Shown here: in pieces, positions 35,467 through 44,124 of the stretch
Position numbering within the stretch: position 1 is the first letter of the stretch
How the letters are laid out: every line of letters begins with the position of its first letter
Assembly (NCBI GenBank): GCA_009780825.1
Contig: WQZH01000014.1
Coordinates: 1-54,420, forward strand
Source of the DNA: Desulfobulbus sp.
GTDB taxonomy: Bacteria; Desulfobacterota; Desulfobulbia; Desulfobulbales; Desulfobulbaceae
DNA: 54,420 bases
Direction: 5' to 3'
Notes under the pieces: model-generated
Seen by the model: the letters and a program-made list of their open reading frames with translations, nothing else
What the model was told of the DNA's origin: nothing
Database searches by the model: none
Made by a program: the position numbers and the translations under genes

Positions 35467-37638
35467 ATGAAGCCAGTCCTCACCATCGCTCTGGCCGGCA
35501 ACCCCAATGCCGGGAAAACCACCCTGTACAACCATCTTACCGGAGCCCGCCAGCACGTAGGCAACTATCCCGGGGTCACGGTCGAGCACAAGGAAGGGTA
35601 CTGCCTACGTCGGGGCCAGGAGATCCGCGTGGTCGACCTGCCGGGCACCTACTCTCTCACCGCCTACTCGGCCGAAGAGTTGGTGGCCCGAGACTTCATC
35701 ATCAACGAACGTCCCGACATGGTGGTCAATGTGGTTGATGCCTCGAACCTGGAGCGCAACCTCTATCTCAGTTGTCAATTTCTGGAGTTGGGCGTGCCGC
35801 TGGTGATCGCGCTCAACATGATCGACGTGGCTGAAAAGCGCGGCGTAACCATCAATGCCGAGGAATTGGGCGACCGCCTCGGGGTACCGGTGATTCCGAT
35901 CATCGCCCGATCCGGCAAAGGTGTCGGCAAGTTGCTCGACGCGGTCCTTGCGGCCGCCACAGCCGATATTCGCCCGCAACCCGTCTTTCTGCAGTACGGT
36001 TCGGACATCGACCAGGCCTTGACCGACATGACGCCCGATCTCACGGCCTGCGCCAGCCTGACCGCGATCTACCCCCATCGCTGGCTGGGCGTCAAGCTGC
36101 TGGAGAACGACGAGCAGATTGTACACAAGATCATGGAAACCCATCCAGAGGCCGGCAAACAGCTTACAGCCCGCTGCGAGACCGTCAGCCACCACCTCCA
36201 GGATACCCTTGGCGTGTATCCGGAGGCGGTGATCGCCGATCATCGGTACGGGTATATCAAGTCAATCCTTCTTCAGGGGGTGGTGACCCGCAAATTTGTC
36301 GCCGACCGCCTCTATACCTCAGACAAGATCGACAAGGTGGTGACCCATCGCATCCTCGGCCCGCTGATCATGGCCGGCATCCTGTATTGCCTCTATACCT
36401 TTACCTTCAGCTACAGTTCCCTGCCGGTCGAATGGCTGAGCAAATTCTTCGCCTTAATCAGCAAGGGTGTCGACACGCTCCTCCCCGACGGGCCGCTCAA
36501 ATCGATGATCATCTCGGGAGTGGTCGACGGGGTTGGCGGGGTGTTCGGTTTCGTGCCGATCATCATGTTCATGTTCTTTGGGATCGCCGTGCTCGAAGAC
36601 TCGGGCTACCTGGCCAGGGTCGCCTTCATGATGGATCGTATCTTTCACTTTTTCGGCCTGCACGGTTCCTCGGTGATGCCGTTCATCATTTCCGGCGGCA
36701 TCGCCGGCGGCTGCGCCGTGCCTGGCGTCATGGCCACCCGAACCCTGCGCTCCCCCAAGGAGCGGCTGGCCACGCTCCTGACCGTTCCGTTCATGAACTG
36801 CGGCGCCAAGCTGCCAATCCTCACCCTGCTGATCGGCGCCTTTTTCTCGGACCACCAGGCCCGTTACATGTTTCTTTCCACCCTGGTCGCGTGGCTCATT
36901 GCCCTGTGTGCCGCCAAACTGCTGCGATTGACTGTGCTCAAAGGGGCTTCCACTCCCTTTGTCATGGAACTGCCGCCCTACCGCTTCCCAACCCTGAAAG
37001 GATTGCTCATCCATACCTGGGAACGCACCTGGCAGTACATGAAGAAGGCGGGCACGGTCATTCTCGGTATTTCCATTCTGGTTTGGGCGATGATGACCTA
37101 TCCCGGCCTGCCGGACGCGCAGGTGTCCCGTTATGCCAGCCTGAGGCAGGAGGCTCAGCGGACCATGGCTGCGGACGGAGCGGAACTGAGGAAGGCGCTA
37201 GAAAAAATCAAGGCGGACGAGGCCCGCGAAAAGCTGCACCACTCCATCGGCGGGCAGATCGGCGTTGCCTTGGAACGGGTCAGCCGCTATGCGGGCATTG
37301 ACTGGCGAACCAACATCGCCCTGATCGGCGGTCTTGCCGCCAAGGAAGTGATCGTTTCGACCTTGGGCACCGCCTATTCGCTGGGCGGGATCGACGCGAA
37401 AGAGAACAGCTCTCTCCAGGAACGGCTGAACAGAGACCCGCACTGGAATCCGGTGGTGGCCTTGGCGGTCCTGGCGTTCATCATGTTTTATTCGCCCTGC
37501 TCCGTCACCGTGATCTGCATCGCCCGGGAATCCGGGTCCTGGAAATGGGCGGCCTTTTCCATACTCTTCAACACCCTCTTCGCCTTCGCTCTGGCCGTAG
37601 CCATCTACCAGATCGGCATCCTGCTCTATCCGCGCTGA
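35467..37638 (+). CDS. feoB: Ferrous iron transport protein B
   Basis: A 723-residue inner-membrane Fe(II) transporter with an N-terminal G domain. G1 is GNPNAGKT (11-18), G3 DLPG (57-60) and G4 NMID; the following helical GDI-like region ends near residue 275. The membrane part has about ten spans with two Gate motifs carrying conserved Cys (GCAVPGVMATRT, NCGAKLPI). All elements are intact and the length is normal. It is the last gene of the feo cluster and converges with the aldolase gene. An anaerobic, iron-demanding life fits such a cluster; regulation was not identified. Confidence 0.97.
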   Translation: MKPVLTIALAGNPNAGKTTLYNHLTGARQHVGNYPGVTVEHKEGYCLRRGQEIRVVDLPGTYSLTAYSAEELVARDFIINERPDMVVNVVDASNLERNLYLSCQFLELGVPLVIALNMIDVAEKRGVTINAEELGDRLGVPVIPIIARSGKGVGKLLDAVLAAATADIRPQPVFLQYGSDIDQALTDMTPDLTACASLTAIYPHRWLGVKLLENDEQIVHKIMETHPEAGKQLTARCETVSHHLQDTLGVYPEAVIADHRYGYIKSILLQGVVTRKFVADRLYTSDKIDKVVTHRILGPLIMAGILYCLYTFTFSYSSLPVEWLSKFFALISKGVDTLLPDGPLKSMIISGVVDGVGGVFGFVPIIMFMFFGIAVLEDSGYLARVAFMMDRIFHFFGLHGSSVMPFIISGGIAGGCAVPGVMATRTLRSPKERLATLLTVPFMNCGAKLPILTLLIGAFFSDHQARYMFLSTLVAWLIALCAAKLLRLTVLKGASTPFVMELPPYRFPTLKGLLIHTWERTWQYMKKAGTVILGISILVWAMMTYPGLPDAQVSRYASLRQEAQRTMAADGAELRKALEKIKADEAREKLHHSIGGQIGVALERVSRYAGIDWRTNIALIGGLAAKEVIVSTLGTAYSLGGIDAKENSSLQERLNRDPHWNPVVALAVLAFIMFYSPCSVTVICIARESGSWKWAAFSILFNTLFAFALAVAIYQIGILLYPR

Positions 37639-37649
37639 AAAAATACCGG

Positions 37650-38282
37650 CTACGGCCTGTAATCCCTGAACCGGAGCAGGACCTCGGCCATTTCCGCAGC
37701 CGGCAGAACCGGAGGCTCGGCCACGGCCAGGGCTTGCAGGTATATCCGCGCCAGCGTCTCCACCTCGATGGCCAAGACCAGGACATGTTCCAAATCCGCA
37801 GCATGACAGATCATGCCGTGATGGGCCAGAAGGGCGGCAAAACGGTCGCTCAAGGCGGCGACCGCCGCGTCGGACAGGGCTTGGGTGCCAAAGGTGGCAT
37901 AGGCGGCGCATCGGATTGAATCGCCGCCGGCCATGGCCACCATGTAATGAAAGGCAGGGATGGAACGCTCCAGACAGGCCAGGGTTGTGCAATAGGGGCT
38001 ATGGGCGTGCAGAATGGCGCCGGCTTGGGGATACATTCGATAGATGTCGGCGTGCATCCGCCATTCGGACGAAGGTTTGCGCCGCCCCTGCGCCTGCCCG
38101 GTCCAATCCAGCCATACCATATCTTCAGGCGCGCATTGATCGTACGGCAGAGCCGAGGGCGTGATCCAGAACCCCTGACCATCACGGGCGCTGACATTGC
38201 CCGCAGCGCCATGGTTCAGCCCGTGGCTGTTCATGGACCGGGCGGTGGCCAACACCTGCTCCCGCACAGCAGCCCTGCTCAT
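37650..38282 (-). CDS. Class II aldolase/adducin family protein, probable methylthioribulose/deoxyribulose-1-P aldolase
   Basis: A 210-residue Zn-dependent aldolase of the fuculose-phosphate aldolase type. Metal-binding HAH is at 92-94 (LHAHSPYC), a Glu lies at 73 and a third His in HHGMI. The gene overlaps mtnA by four bases and is translated after it. MtnA makes the ribulose 1-phosphate form of methylthioribose or deoxyribose; the Ald2 aldolase of the DHAP shunt cleaves this to DHAP and an aldehyde. That pairing suggests the same role here. MtnB (dehydratase) belongs to the same superfamily and is the main alternative; no mtnC/mtnD is nearby. Confidence 0.75.
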   Translation of the reverse strand: MSRAAVREQVLATARSMNSHGLNHGAAGNVSARDGQGFWITPSALPYDQCAPEDMVWLDWTGQAQGRRKPSSEWRMHADIYRMYPQAGAILHAHSPYCTTLACLERSIPAFHYMVAMAGGDSIRCAAYATFGTQALSDAAVAALSDRFAALLAHHGMICHAADLEHVLVLAIEVETLARIYLQALAVAEPPVLPAAEMAEVLLRFRDYRP

Positions 38283-39376
38283 CGCCCCTGCTCCGGATAG
38301 AGGCCAAGCAGTCCGTCTCGGCTTGCCGGACAGAGGCCGAGCTCGGTGATCAACCCGCTCACCAACCGGGCCGGAGTGACGTCGAAGGCCGGATTGACCG
38401 CAGGCGTGCCAGCGGGCGCGATGGCCACCATCCGTACCGTTCCGTTTTCGTCCTCGCCCTGGATGCGCAGCACCTCTTCCATACCCCGCTCCTCGATGGG
38501 AATGCCCGCCACCCCGTCATCCATCGTCCAGTCCACGGTCGATCCCGGCAGGGCCACATAAAAGGGCACGCCGTTGTCCCTGGCGGCAAGGGCTTTCAAA
38601 TAGGTGCCGATCTTGTTGCAGACATCGCCGCTGGCCGTGGTCCGGTCGGAACCGACGATGCAGAGATCGACAAGACCGTGCTGCATGAGATGACCGCCGG
38701 CATTGTCGACAAGCAGATGGTGGGGAATGCCCGCAACCGCCAACTCCCAGGCGGTCAGGCTGGCGCCCTGGTTGCGGGGCCGGGTTTCATCTACCCACAC
38801 ATGGACCGGGATACCTGCGGCAGCCGCCGCATAGACCGGGGCAAGCGCCGTACCCCAATCAACGGTGGCCAACCAGCCGCCATTGCAATGGGTGAGGATG
38901 TGTACCGGTTCGCCCGATGGCTTTGCCCTCCATCGTTCCCTGATCAGAGTGAGGCCATGGCGGCCGATGGCCTCGTTGGCGGCCACATCCTCCTCGCAGA
39001 TCCGTCCGGCTTCACGATATGCCGCGGCCAGCCGCTGCTCTTCAGGCAGGGACAGCAGATAACGCACCATCCGCTCCACCGCCCAACGAAGATTGATGGC
39101 TGTCGGCCGGCAGCCGATCAACAGGTGCGCCATCTCCTCCAGAGCTTGCGCACTGGTCGCCCGGCGTACTCCCAGGCACATGCCGTAGGCGGCGGTGGCG
39201 CCGATCAGCGGCGCGCCCCGCACCAACATCCGGCGGATCGCCTCCATGGCGTCCTCCAGCCGTTCGAGCCGCACCACCTGAAAACGAAACGGCAATTGGG
39301 TCTGGTCGATGATTTCCACCCCCACTCCGTCCGCTGCCAGCCAAATTGAACGATACGCCTGCCCGTTGACCTGCAC
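38279..39376 (-). CDS. mtnA: S-methyl-5-thioribose-1-phosphate isomerase
   Basis: A 365-residue isomerase converting methylthioribose 1-phosphate to the ribulose 1-phosphate form; some homologues also take 5-deoxyribose 1-phosphate. The active-site Cys164 lies in THCNGG and Asp244 in GSDRTTASGDVCNKIGTY. The start is a GTG at 39376 with GAGG upstream. It forms a two-gene unit with the class II aldolase, which points to salvage of the methylthioadenosine and/or 5'-deoxyadenosine made by SAM-using enzymes. No kinase or phosphorylase for the first step is in the window. Confidence 0.93.
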   Translation of the reverse strand: MQVNGQAYRSIWLAADGVGVEIIDQTQLPFRFQVVRLERLEDAMEAIRRMLVRGAPLIGATAAYGMCLGVRRATSAQALEEMAHLLIGCRPTAINLRWAVERMVRYLLSLPEEQRLAAAYREAGRICEEDVAANEAIGRHGLTLIRERWRAKPSGEPVHILTHCNGGWLATVDWGTALAPVYAAAAAGIPVHVWVDETRPRNQGASLTAWELAVAGIPHHLLVDNAGGHLMQHGLVDLCIVGSDRTTASGDVCNKIGTYLKALAARDNGVPFYVALPGSTVDWTMDDGVAGIPIEERGMEEVLRIQGEDENGTVRMVAIAPAGTPAVNPAFDVTPARLVSGLITELGLCPASRDGLLGLYPEQGR

Positions 39377-39791
39377 TGTCCACCTCGTTGCTGTTCAGAG
39401 TTTCCGGGCCCAGGATGGCATCACCGGAACACGCCTTGAAGATCGTCATGGTTGTTCCTACCGGAAGCTGCCGCCAGGGGCAAGCGAATTCAACTCTCCC
39501 ACTACTGCCTCATGGCAATTGAACAACATCCTGTTTGCTCCGCAACTCTTCCTGTAGAAAGATCTATGGGACAGCCGTACCGATATAAAAAAACGACACA
39601 TTTAAACACGGATGATGCCATTGTCATATCTCCCGGCAAACGCCATGTCTTGCCCATCGTACCGCTTCCCAGAAACAATATAAAAAAATGATGTTTATTC
39701 CCAACTCACTTCTGGATTTTCCCCTCCATTCTGCTATCATGGACTAGTTACGCATGGTTTGAAGAGGTTGCCTCTACCGGTTCGTTCTCTC
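39377..39791. other. Divergent intergenic region mtnA / HDOD kinase
   Basis: About 415 bases, A+T-rich in 39590-39740, without a convincing gene. I looked for a SAM riboswitch before mtnA and saw none. A possible -10 (TATCAT near 39735) stands before the HDOD gene but has no good -35. Confidence 0.45.
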
Positions 39792-41921
39792 ATGGCTACC
39801 GCAGACTCTATTTTCAACACACTCAAAATCTCCGGCAATCTGCCGAGCATGCCCCAAATATTGGTGCAGCTGATCGACCAATGCTATAAGGCAGAGATTG
39901 ATCTTCAGGCCATTGTCCATATCATAGACAAAGATGCGGCCATCACTGCCAAATTACTGCAGCTGGTCAATTCGGTGTTCATCGGTGTGCGCCACCCTAT
40001 CACCAACCTGGAGCAGGCCGTGGTGTATCTCGGGGGCGACATCATCCGCAACCTGGTTATCAGCCTGTCGGTGCAGCAAATATTTCGCCGGGTGGAAAGC
40101 AACGGTCTGTTGTCGACCGACCGTTTCTGGCACCACAGCCTGCTCAACGCCCTGCTGGCCCAGAATATAGCCGTTGCCACCGGATACCCCGATTCGTCGG
40201 AAGCCTATCTGACCGGTCTGTTGCACGATATTGGCAAGCTGCTGCTCTGGATAGCTTTTCCCGGAAAATATGCCCCCCTTCTGCTCAAAGGAGTCCGTTG
40301 TCATAGCGGCCGGCTGGCCTTTCTCGAGGAGGAAAAGCTCCGGATCAACCATTGCTCGGCCGGGGCCTGGCTCTGTGAGCAGTGGCGCCTGCCGCCCCTG
40401 CTTGCGGATGCCGTCCGTTATCATCATCATCCCCTCAACGAGGTGGAACAGGCGTTGCCACTGGTCAGGATTGCCTATCTTGCCGATTTGCTGAGCCACA
40501 GCGACGCCAGCGACCAGGATTGCCTCGAGGTGGCCGAACGCCTCTTCGGTCTGTCCGGCGAGCACCTTGCGGCTCTACATGATGGCGTGGAGGAACGGAT
40601 TGAGAAGTTGGCCGATCAATTTGGCATCCACATCCCGCGCAGCGCCAAGAGTTCCCACGACCAGGATCCGGAAAGCCAGGAAATCCACAGAGAGACGTCG
40701 GCCGGACTGATCAACCGCGTCCGGGAAATCACCCAGATAAGCGGTTTGCTCGACAACCTGATCAGGGCGGAAACCACTGCCCAGGTGGTGGTGGCAGTGG
40801 AGCAGGGCATGCGTATCCTCTTCAATGAAGAGGCGTGCCTGATCATGGTTCTGGATCGAAACAGCGGTGAATTGCGCGGCGTACATTCACCCGACAACAG
40901 ACTGAACCGAACGATGGAGAGCTTGGCCTTCTCTCCACAGCGATACGCCCACAGTCTGCCAGGCAGAGCCGTCCAAATGGGTCAGCTGCTCCACTCCTTC
41001 GGAGACAAGGACGAAGGCGGGTCTACGCCCAATCTGCTTGACTCCCAATTGCTGCATCTGCTCGGGACCGAAGGCATGGTCGCTCTTCCCATGATCTACC
41101 AGCAGGAGACTCTGGGCCTGCTGCTCATCGGCTTGACCCGCGAGGCTTTCCAGCACTTCAATGGTCAATGGACGTCACTCCAGCTTGTGGCCAACCACGC
41201 GGCCATCTGTATGTACATGGAGTGGATGCGCACCACCCAGATGGAGCGGATCGCCGCAGAACGCATGCAGGCCGCAACCATGGCCGCCAGAAAGATTGCC
41301 CACGAAATCAACAACCCTTTGGCCACCCTGCGCAATTACCTCCATATCCTCGGCAAGAAAAGCGCGCATGGCGAACCGATCGGCGACGAACTGGCTATCC
41401 TCGACAACGAGTTGGAACGCCTCGGCCGCATTACCGCGGGCTTGGAAAATCTGGCTCAAGAGCACGACGACATTCAGCCGGAAACGCTGGATGTCCATCG
41501 ACTGATTGCGGAAACGCTCCAGTTGGTGCAAACCGCTTCCGCCGACACCGGCCAAATCGACTTTACCTATGTCCCCTGGCCGCAACCTTTGTTCGTCCAG
41601 ACCGATCACCATTGCCTCAGCCAGATCCTGCAAAATCTGCTCGGCAACGCCGTGGACGCCGTGGACGGAGAGGGGCATATCATCGTCCGGACAACGGCGG
41701 AAGAGAGCGACACCTTGCTGATAACCATCGAGGATGACGGCCCCGGCATTGATCCCCGCATCGAGGCGACCCTGTTCATCGCCGGTACCTCGACCAAAGG
41801 CGGCAGCCATGGCGGGCTAGGCTTGACCATTGTCCACAAGCTGGCAAGCCGGCTCGGCGGCACGATCAGCTACCGGACCCAACCCGGCCAAACAGTCTTC
41901 ACCCTTGTTCTGCCGACATAA
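39792..41921 (+). CDS. HDOD-GAF-histidine kinase fusion protein
   Basis: A 709-residue soluble signalling protein. Residues about 10-210 form an HDOD domain (SMPQILVQLI, AITAKLLQLVNS, LTGLLHDIGKLLLW), followed by a GAF-like sensor (about 315-470), a HisKA domain with phospho-acceptor His in KIAHEINNPLATLR, and an HATPase with DDGPGIDP and GGLGLTIV. Such HDOD kinases occur in Desulfobacterota and related groups. The ATG at 39792 is chosen although its ribosome site is weak; a TTG at 39759 is the alternative. The hybrid kinase gene follows after 129 bases. The input signal is unknown. Confidence 0.82.
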   Translation: MATADSIFNTLKISGNLPSMPQILVQLIDQCYKAEIDLQAIVHIIDKDAAITAKLLQLVNSVFIGVRHPITNLEQAVVYLGGDIIRNLVISLSVQQIFRRVESNGLLSTDRFWHHSLLNALLAQNIAVATGYPDSSEAYLTGLLHDIGKLLLWIAFPGKYAPLLLKGVRCHSGRLAFLEEEKLRINHCSAGAWLCEQWRLPPLLADAVRYHHHPLNEVEQALPLVRIAYLADLLSHSDASDQDCLEVAERLFGLSGEHLAALHDGVEERIEKLADQFGIHIPRSAKSSHDQDPESQEIHRETSAGLINRVREITQISGLLDNLIRAETTAQVVVAVEQGMRILFNEEACLIMVLDRNSGELRGVHSPDNRLNRTMESLAFSPQRYAHSLPGRAVQMGQLLHSFGDKDEGGSTPNLLDSQLLHLLGTEGMVALPMIYQQETLGLLLIGLTREAFQHFNGQWTSLQLVANHAAICMYMEWMRTTQMERIAAERMQAATMAARKIAHEINNPLATLRNYLHILGKKSAHGEPIGDELAILDNELERLGRITAGLENLAQEHDDIQPETLDVHRLIAETLQLVQTASADTGQIDFTYVPWPQPLFVQTDHHCLSQILQNLLGNAVDAVDGEGHIIVRTTAEESDTLLITIEDDGPGIDPRIEATLFIAGTSTKGGSHGGLGLTIVHKLASRLGGTISYRTQPGQTVFTLVLPT

Positions 41922-41937
41922 ACATCTTGTATCCATT

Positions 41938-41968
41938 GGAAAAACACTATTTTTCAGTGGACTTTTCC
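41938..41968 (+). terminator. Hairpin after the HDOD kinase gene
   Basis: GGAAAA (41938-41943) pairs with TTTTCC (41963-41968), and inside CACT (41945-41948) pairs with AGTG (41956-41959). No T-run follows, so it is a weak terminator candidate. Confidence 0.3.
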
Positions 41969-42050
41969 GTATAAATACGCTTGAATAATTCTAGTTGCAC
42001 AACCTTCTGTTTTTTTTGCGTAATATTCAACGTAAAAACGACTCTGTCGA

Positions 42051-43979
42051 ATGCCTCAGCCACCTGCTGTTCTTGTCATTGACGACGAAGTGCATCTGTG
42101 CAACAGCCTTGCCGCTCTGTTGAAAACTGAGGGGTATCGGGCCGACATTGCGCACTCTGGTCAAGAGGCGCTGTGGGTGTTGCAGCGCAATACTTATGCC
42201 GCAACCCTGGTGGACATGGATCTCCCGGATATAAGCGGCAATCACATCGCCAACCACATCGCGCAAGAGCATCCCAACACAGCCATCATCATCCTCACCG
42301 GCAACGCCACCCTCGACGATGCCGTGGAATCGTTGCGATTGGGTGCCTACGATTTTCTTCGCAAGCCCTGCTCGCCAGACAGTATCCTCCGCACCATCGC
42401 CCGGTCTATTCAGCACAAGCAGCTCCAGCAGGATCTCCGGAACAGCGAAAAACGGTTCCGTCAGCTGGCCCAGGCAACCTGGGAAGGCATCCTCATCTAC
42501 GACCAGGGCGAGTTGCTGTTGGTCAACAGCCAGTTCTGCAAGATGTTCGGTTATCTGGAAAGCGAACTGCTGGGCAAGCGGATTCTCGATGTTCTCCTGG
42601 ACCGCGACACGATCCGCCTCATGAATACCCCACCAACTGAAGCCAATCCCGGGCCATTCGAAGCGCGAGGCATCCGCAAGGACGGCACTACGTTTCCTGT
42701 CGAGTTCAGGGTCAAACGCATCGATTTTCAAGGCCGGCACGTTCAGGTAGCCGCCATCCGCGATGTCACCGACAGCGAAATTGCCATGCAGCAAAAAATT
42801 GCGCTGACAGAAAAACTGGCCGACGCCAAGCGCATGGAATCATTGGGCCTGATGGCCAGTTCCGTTGCCCATGACCTCAACAACACCATGGCTGGCATCA
42901 TCACCTACCCGGAATTGCTGCTCATGGATCTGGGCGATAGCTTTCAATACCGGGAAGAGCTGTTGATGATCCGTGAAGCAGGCAAGCGGGCGGCAGCGGT
43001 GATCGACGACCTGCTGACCATGGCCCGCGGCGCCACCTGCAAAAAGGAAGCGCACAATGTCAATGACATTATCACCGATTATATGAAGTCGATGGAGTTC
43101 AAAGAGCTTTGCCAGCGTTTTCCCGGCGTGCAGATCACCCCATATTTGGAGGGCAAGCTCTACCGTATCAACTGCTCGGCTATCCATCTGGAAAAGGCGA
43201 TCATGAACCTGGTGAGCAATGCCGCCGAAGCAATTCAGGGGAATGGGCGCATCATTATCTCCACCAAAAATATCAGATTCACGTCAGCGCATCACGGATA
43301 CGAGACCATTGAGCCGGGCGACTACGTCATGATTTCAGTGGAGGACAACGGGCCTGGCATTCCTTCCCAGGATATCTCGCAGATCTTCAGCCCCTTTTAC
43401 AGCAAAAAAGTGATGGGACGCAGCGGCACCGGACTTGGTTTGGTGGTGGTGTGGAACACGGTCCATGACCACGGCGGTTCCATCGATGTGGTGAGCAGTA
43501 ACAAAGGTTCCGTATTTCTCCTCTACTTTCCAACCGATGCACTGCATATATCCCGCCCGGCCCAACCCGTGCAGGGTCTCAGCCTCCATCACGGCAGCGG
43601 AGAAAAAATTCTGGTGGTGGACGATCAGCAAAATCAACGTGAAGTTGCCAGCCGCCTGCTCGCCCGGCTCGGTTACCGTCCTCTCACCGCCCAGTCGGGC
43701 GAAGAGGCGATCGAATGTATCAAGAACACACCGGTGGATTTGGTCCTCCTCGACATGGTGATGCCTGGCATGGACGGTTGCGAGACGTACGAGCGCATCC
43801 TGCGTCACGTCCCCGGCCAGAGGGCTATCATCGCCAGCGGTTATGCCAACGCCGAGTATATCAGCAAGGCCATGGAACTCGGCATCAGCCAGTTTGTCAA
43901 AAAACCCTACTCGCTCTCTGAATTGGCCCAGGCCCTCAAAATGGGAATCAGCTCAAAACAGCCGTCTCCCTCGACATGA
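42051..43979 (+). CDS. Hybrid response regulator / PAS histidine kinase (REC-PAS-HisKA-HATPase-REC)
   Basis: A 642-residue cytoplasmic protein. The first receiver (about 1-120) has DDE at 11-13 and Asp55 (VDMDLPD); a PAS domain follows (about 140-255), then HisKA with His in SSVAHDLNNTMAG, HATPase with EDNGPGIP and GTGLGLVV, and a C-terminal receiver (VVDDQQNQ ... LLDMVMPGMDG). There is no output DNA-binding domain, so it probably relays phosphate onward. It is preceded by the HDOD kinase and followed by the lap-type genes after 145 bases, which makes a link to surface attachment conceivable but unproven. Confidence 0.88.
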   Translation: MPQPPAVLVIDDEVHLCNSLAALLKTEGYRADIAHSGQEALWVLQRNTYAATLVDMDLPDISGNHIANHIAQEHPNTAIIILTGNATLDDAVESLRLGAYDFLRKPCSPDSILRTIARSIQHKQLQQDLRNSEKRFRQLAQATWEGILIYDQGELLLVNSQFCKMFGYLESELLGKRILDVLLDRDTIRLMNTPPTEANPGPFEARGIRKDGTTFPVEFRVKRIDFQGRHVQVAAIRDVTDSEIAMQQKIALTEKLADAKRMESLGLMASSVAHDLNNTMAGIITYPELLLMDLGDSFQYREELLMIREAGKRAAAVIDDLLTMARGATCKKEAHNVNDIITDYMKSMEFKELCQRFPGVQITPYLEGKLYRINCSAIHLEKAIMNLVSNAAEAIQGNGRIIISTKNIRFTSAHHGYETIEPGDYVMISVEDNGPGIPSQDISQIFSPFYSKKVMGRSGTGLGLVVVWNTVHDHGGSIDVVSSNKGSVFLLYFPTDALHISRPAQPVQGLSLHHGSGEKILVVDDQQNQREVASRLLARLGYRPLTAQSGEEAIECIKNTPVDLVLLDMVMPGMDGCETYERILRHVPGQRAIIASGYANAEYISKAMELGISQFVKKPYSLSELAQALKMGISSKQPSPST

Positions 43980-44124
43980 AACTCCTCGCACAAAAAAACT
44001 CTTTTCCGTAAAAATTACTCCCATAACTGAACGATTTCAGCTATAAATAGTTGCTAATATAAGGGATACAAATCTAATCTTTCCGTGTCTAGCGAGCACT
44101 TTTTAACCGTTTAGAGGAATAGCC

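Noticed and set aside
39452..39691. 79-codon frame before the HDOD kinase
   Set aside because: A+T-rich, low-complexity translation with no ribosome site.
39377..39791. SAM riboswitch or other leader before mtnA
   Set aside because: No conserved stem-loop pattern with the expected core was seen upstream of the GTG start.
43980..44124. c-di-GMP riboswitch before the TolC-like gene
   Set aside because: The 145-base gap lacks the paired helices and conserved loops of GEMM-type riboswitches; only A+T-rich promoter-like DNA is present.
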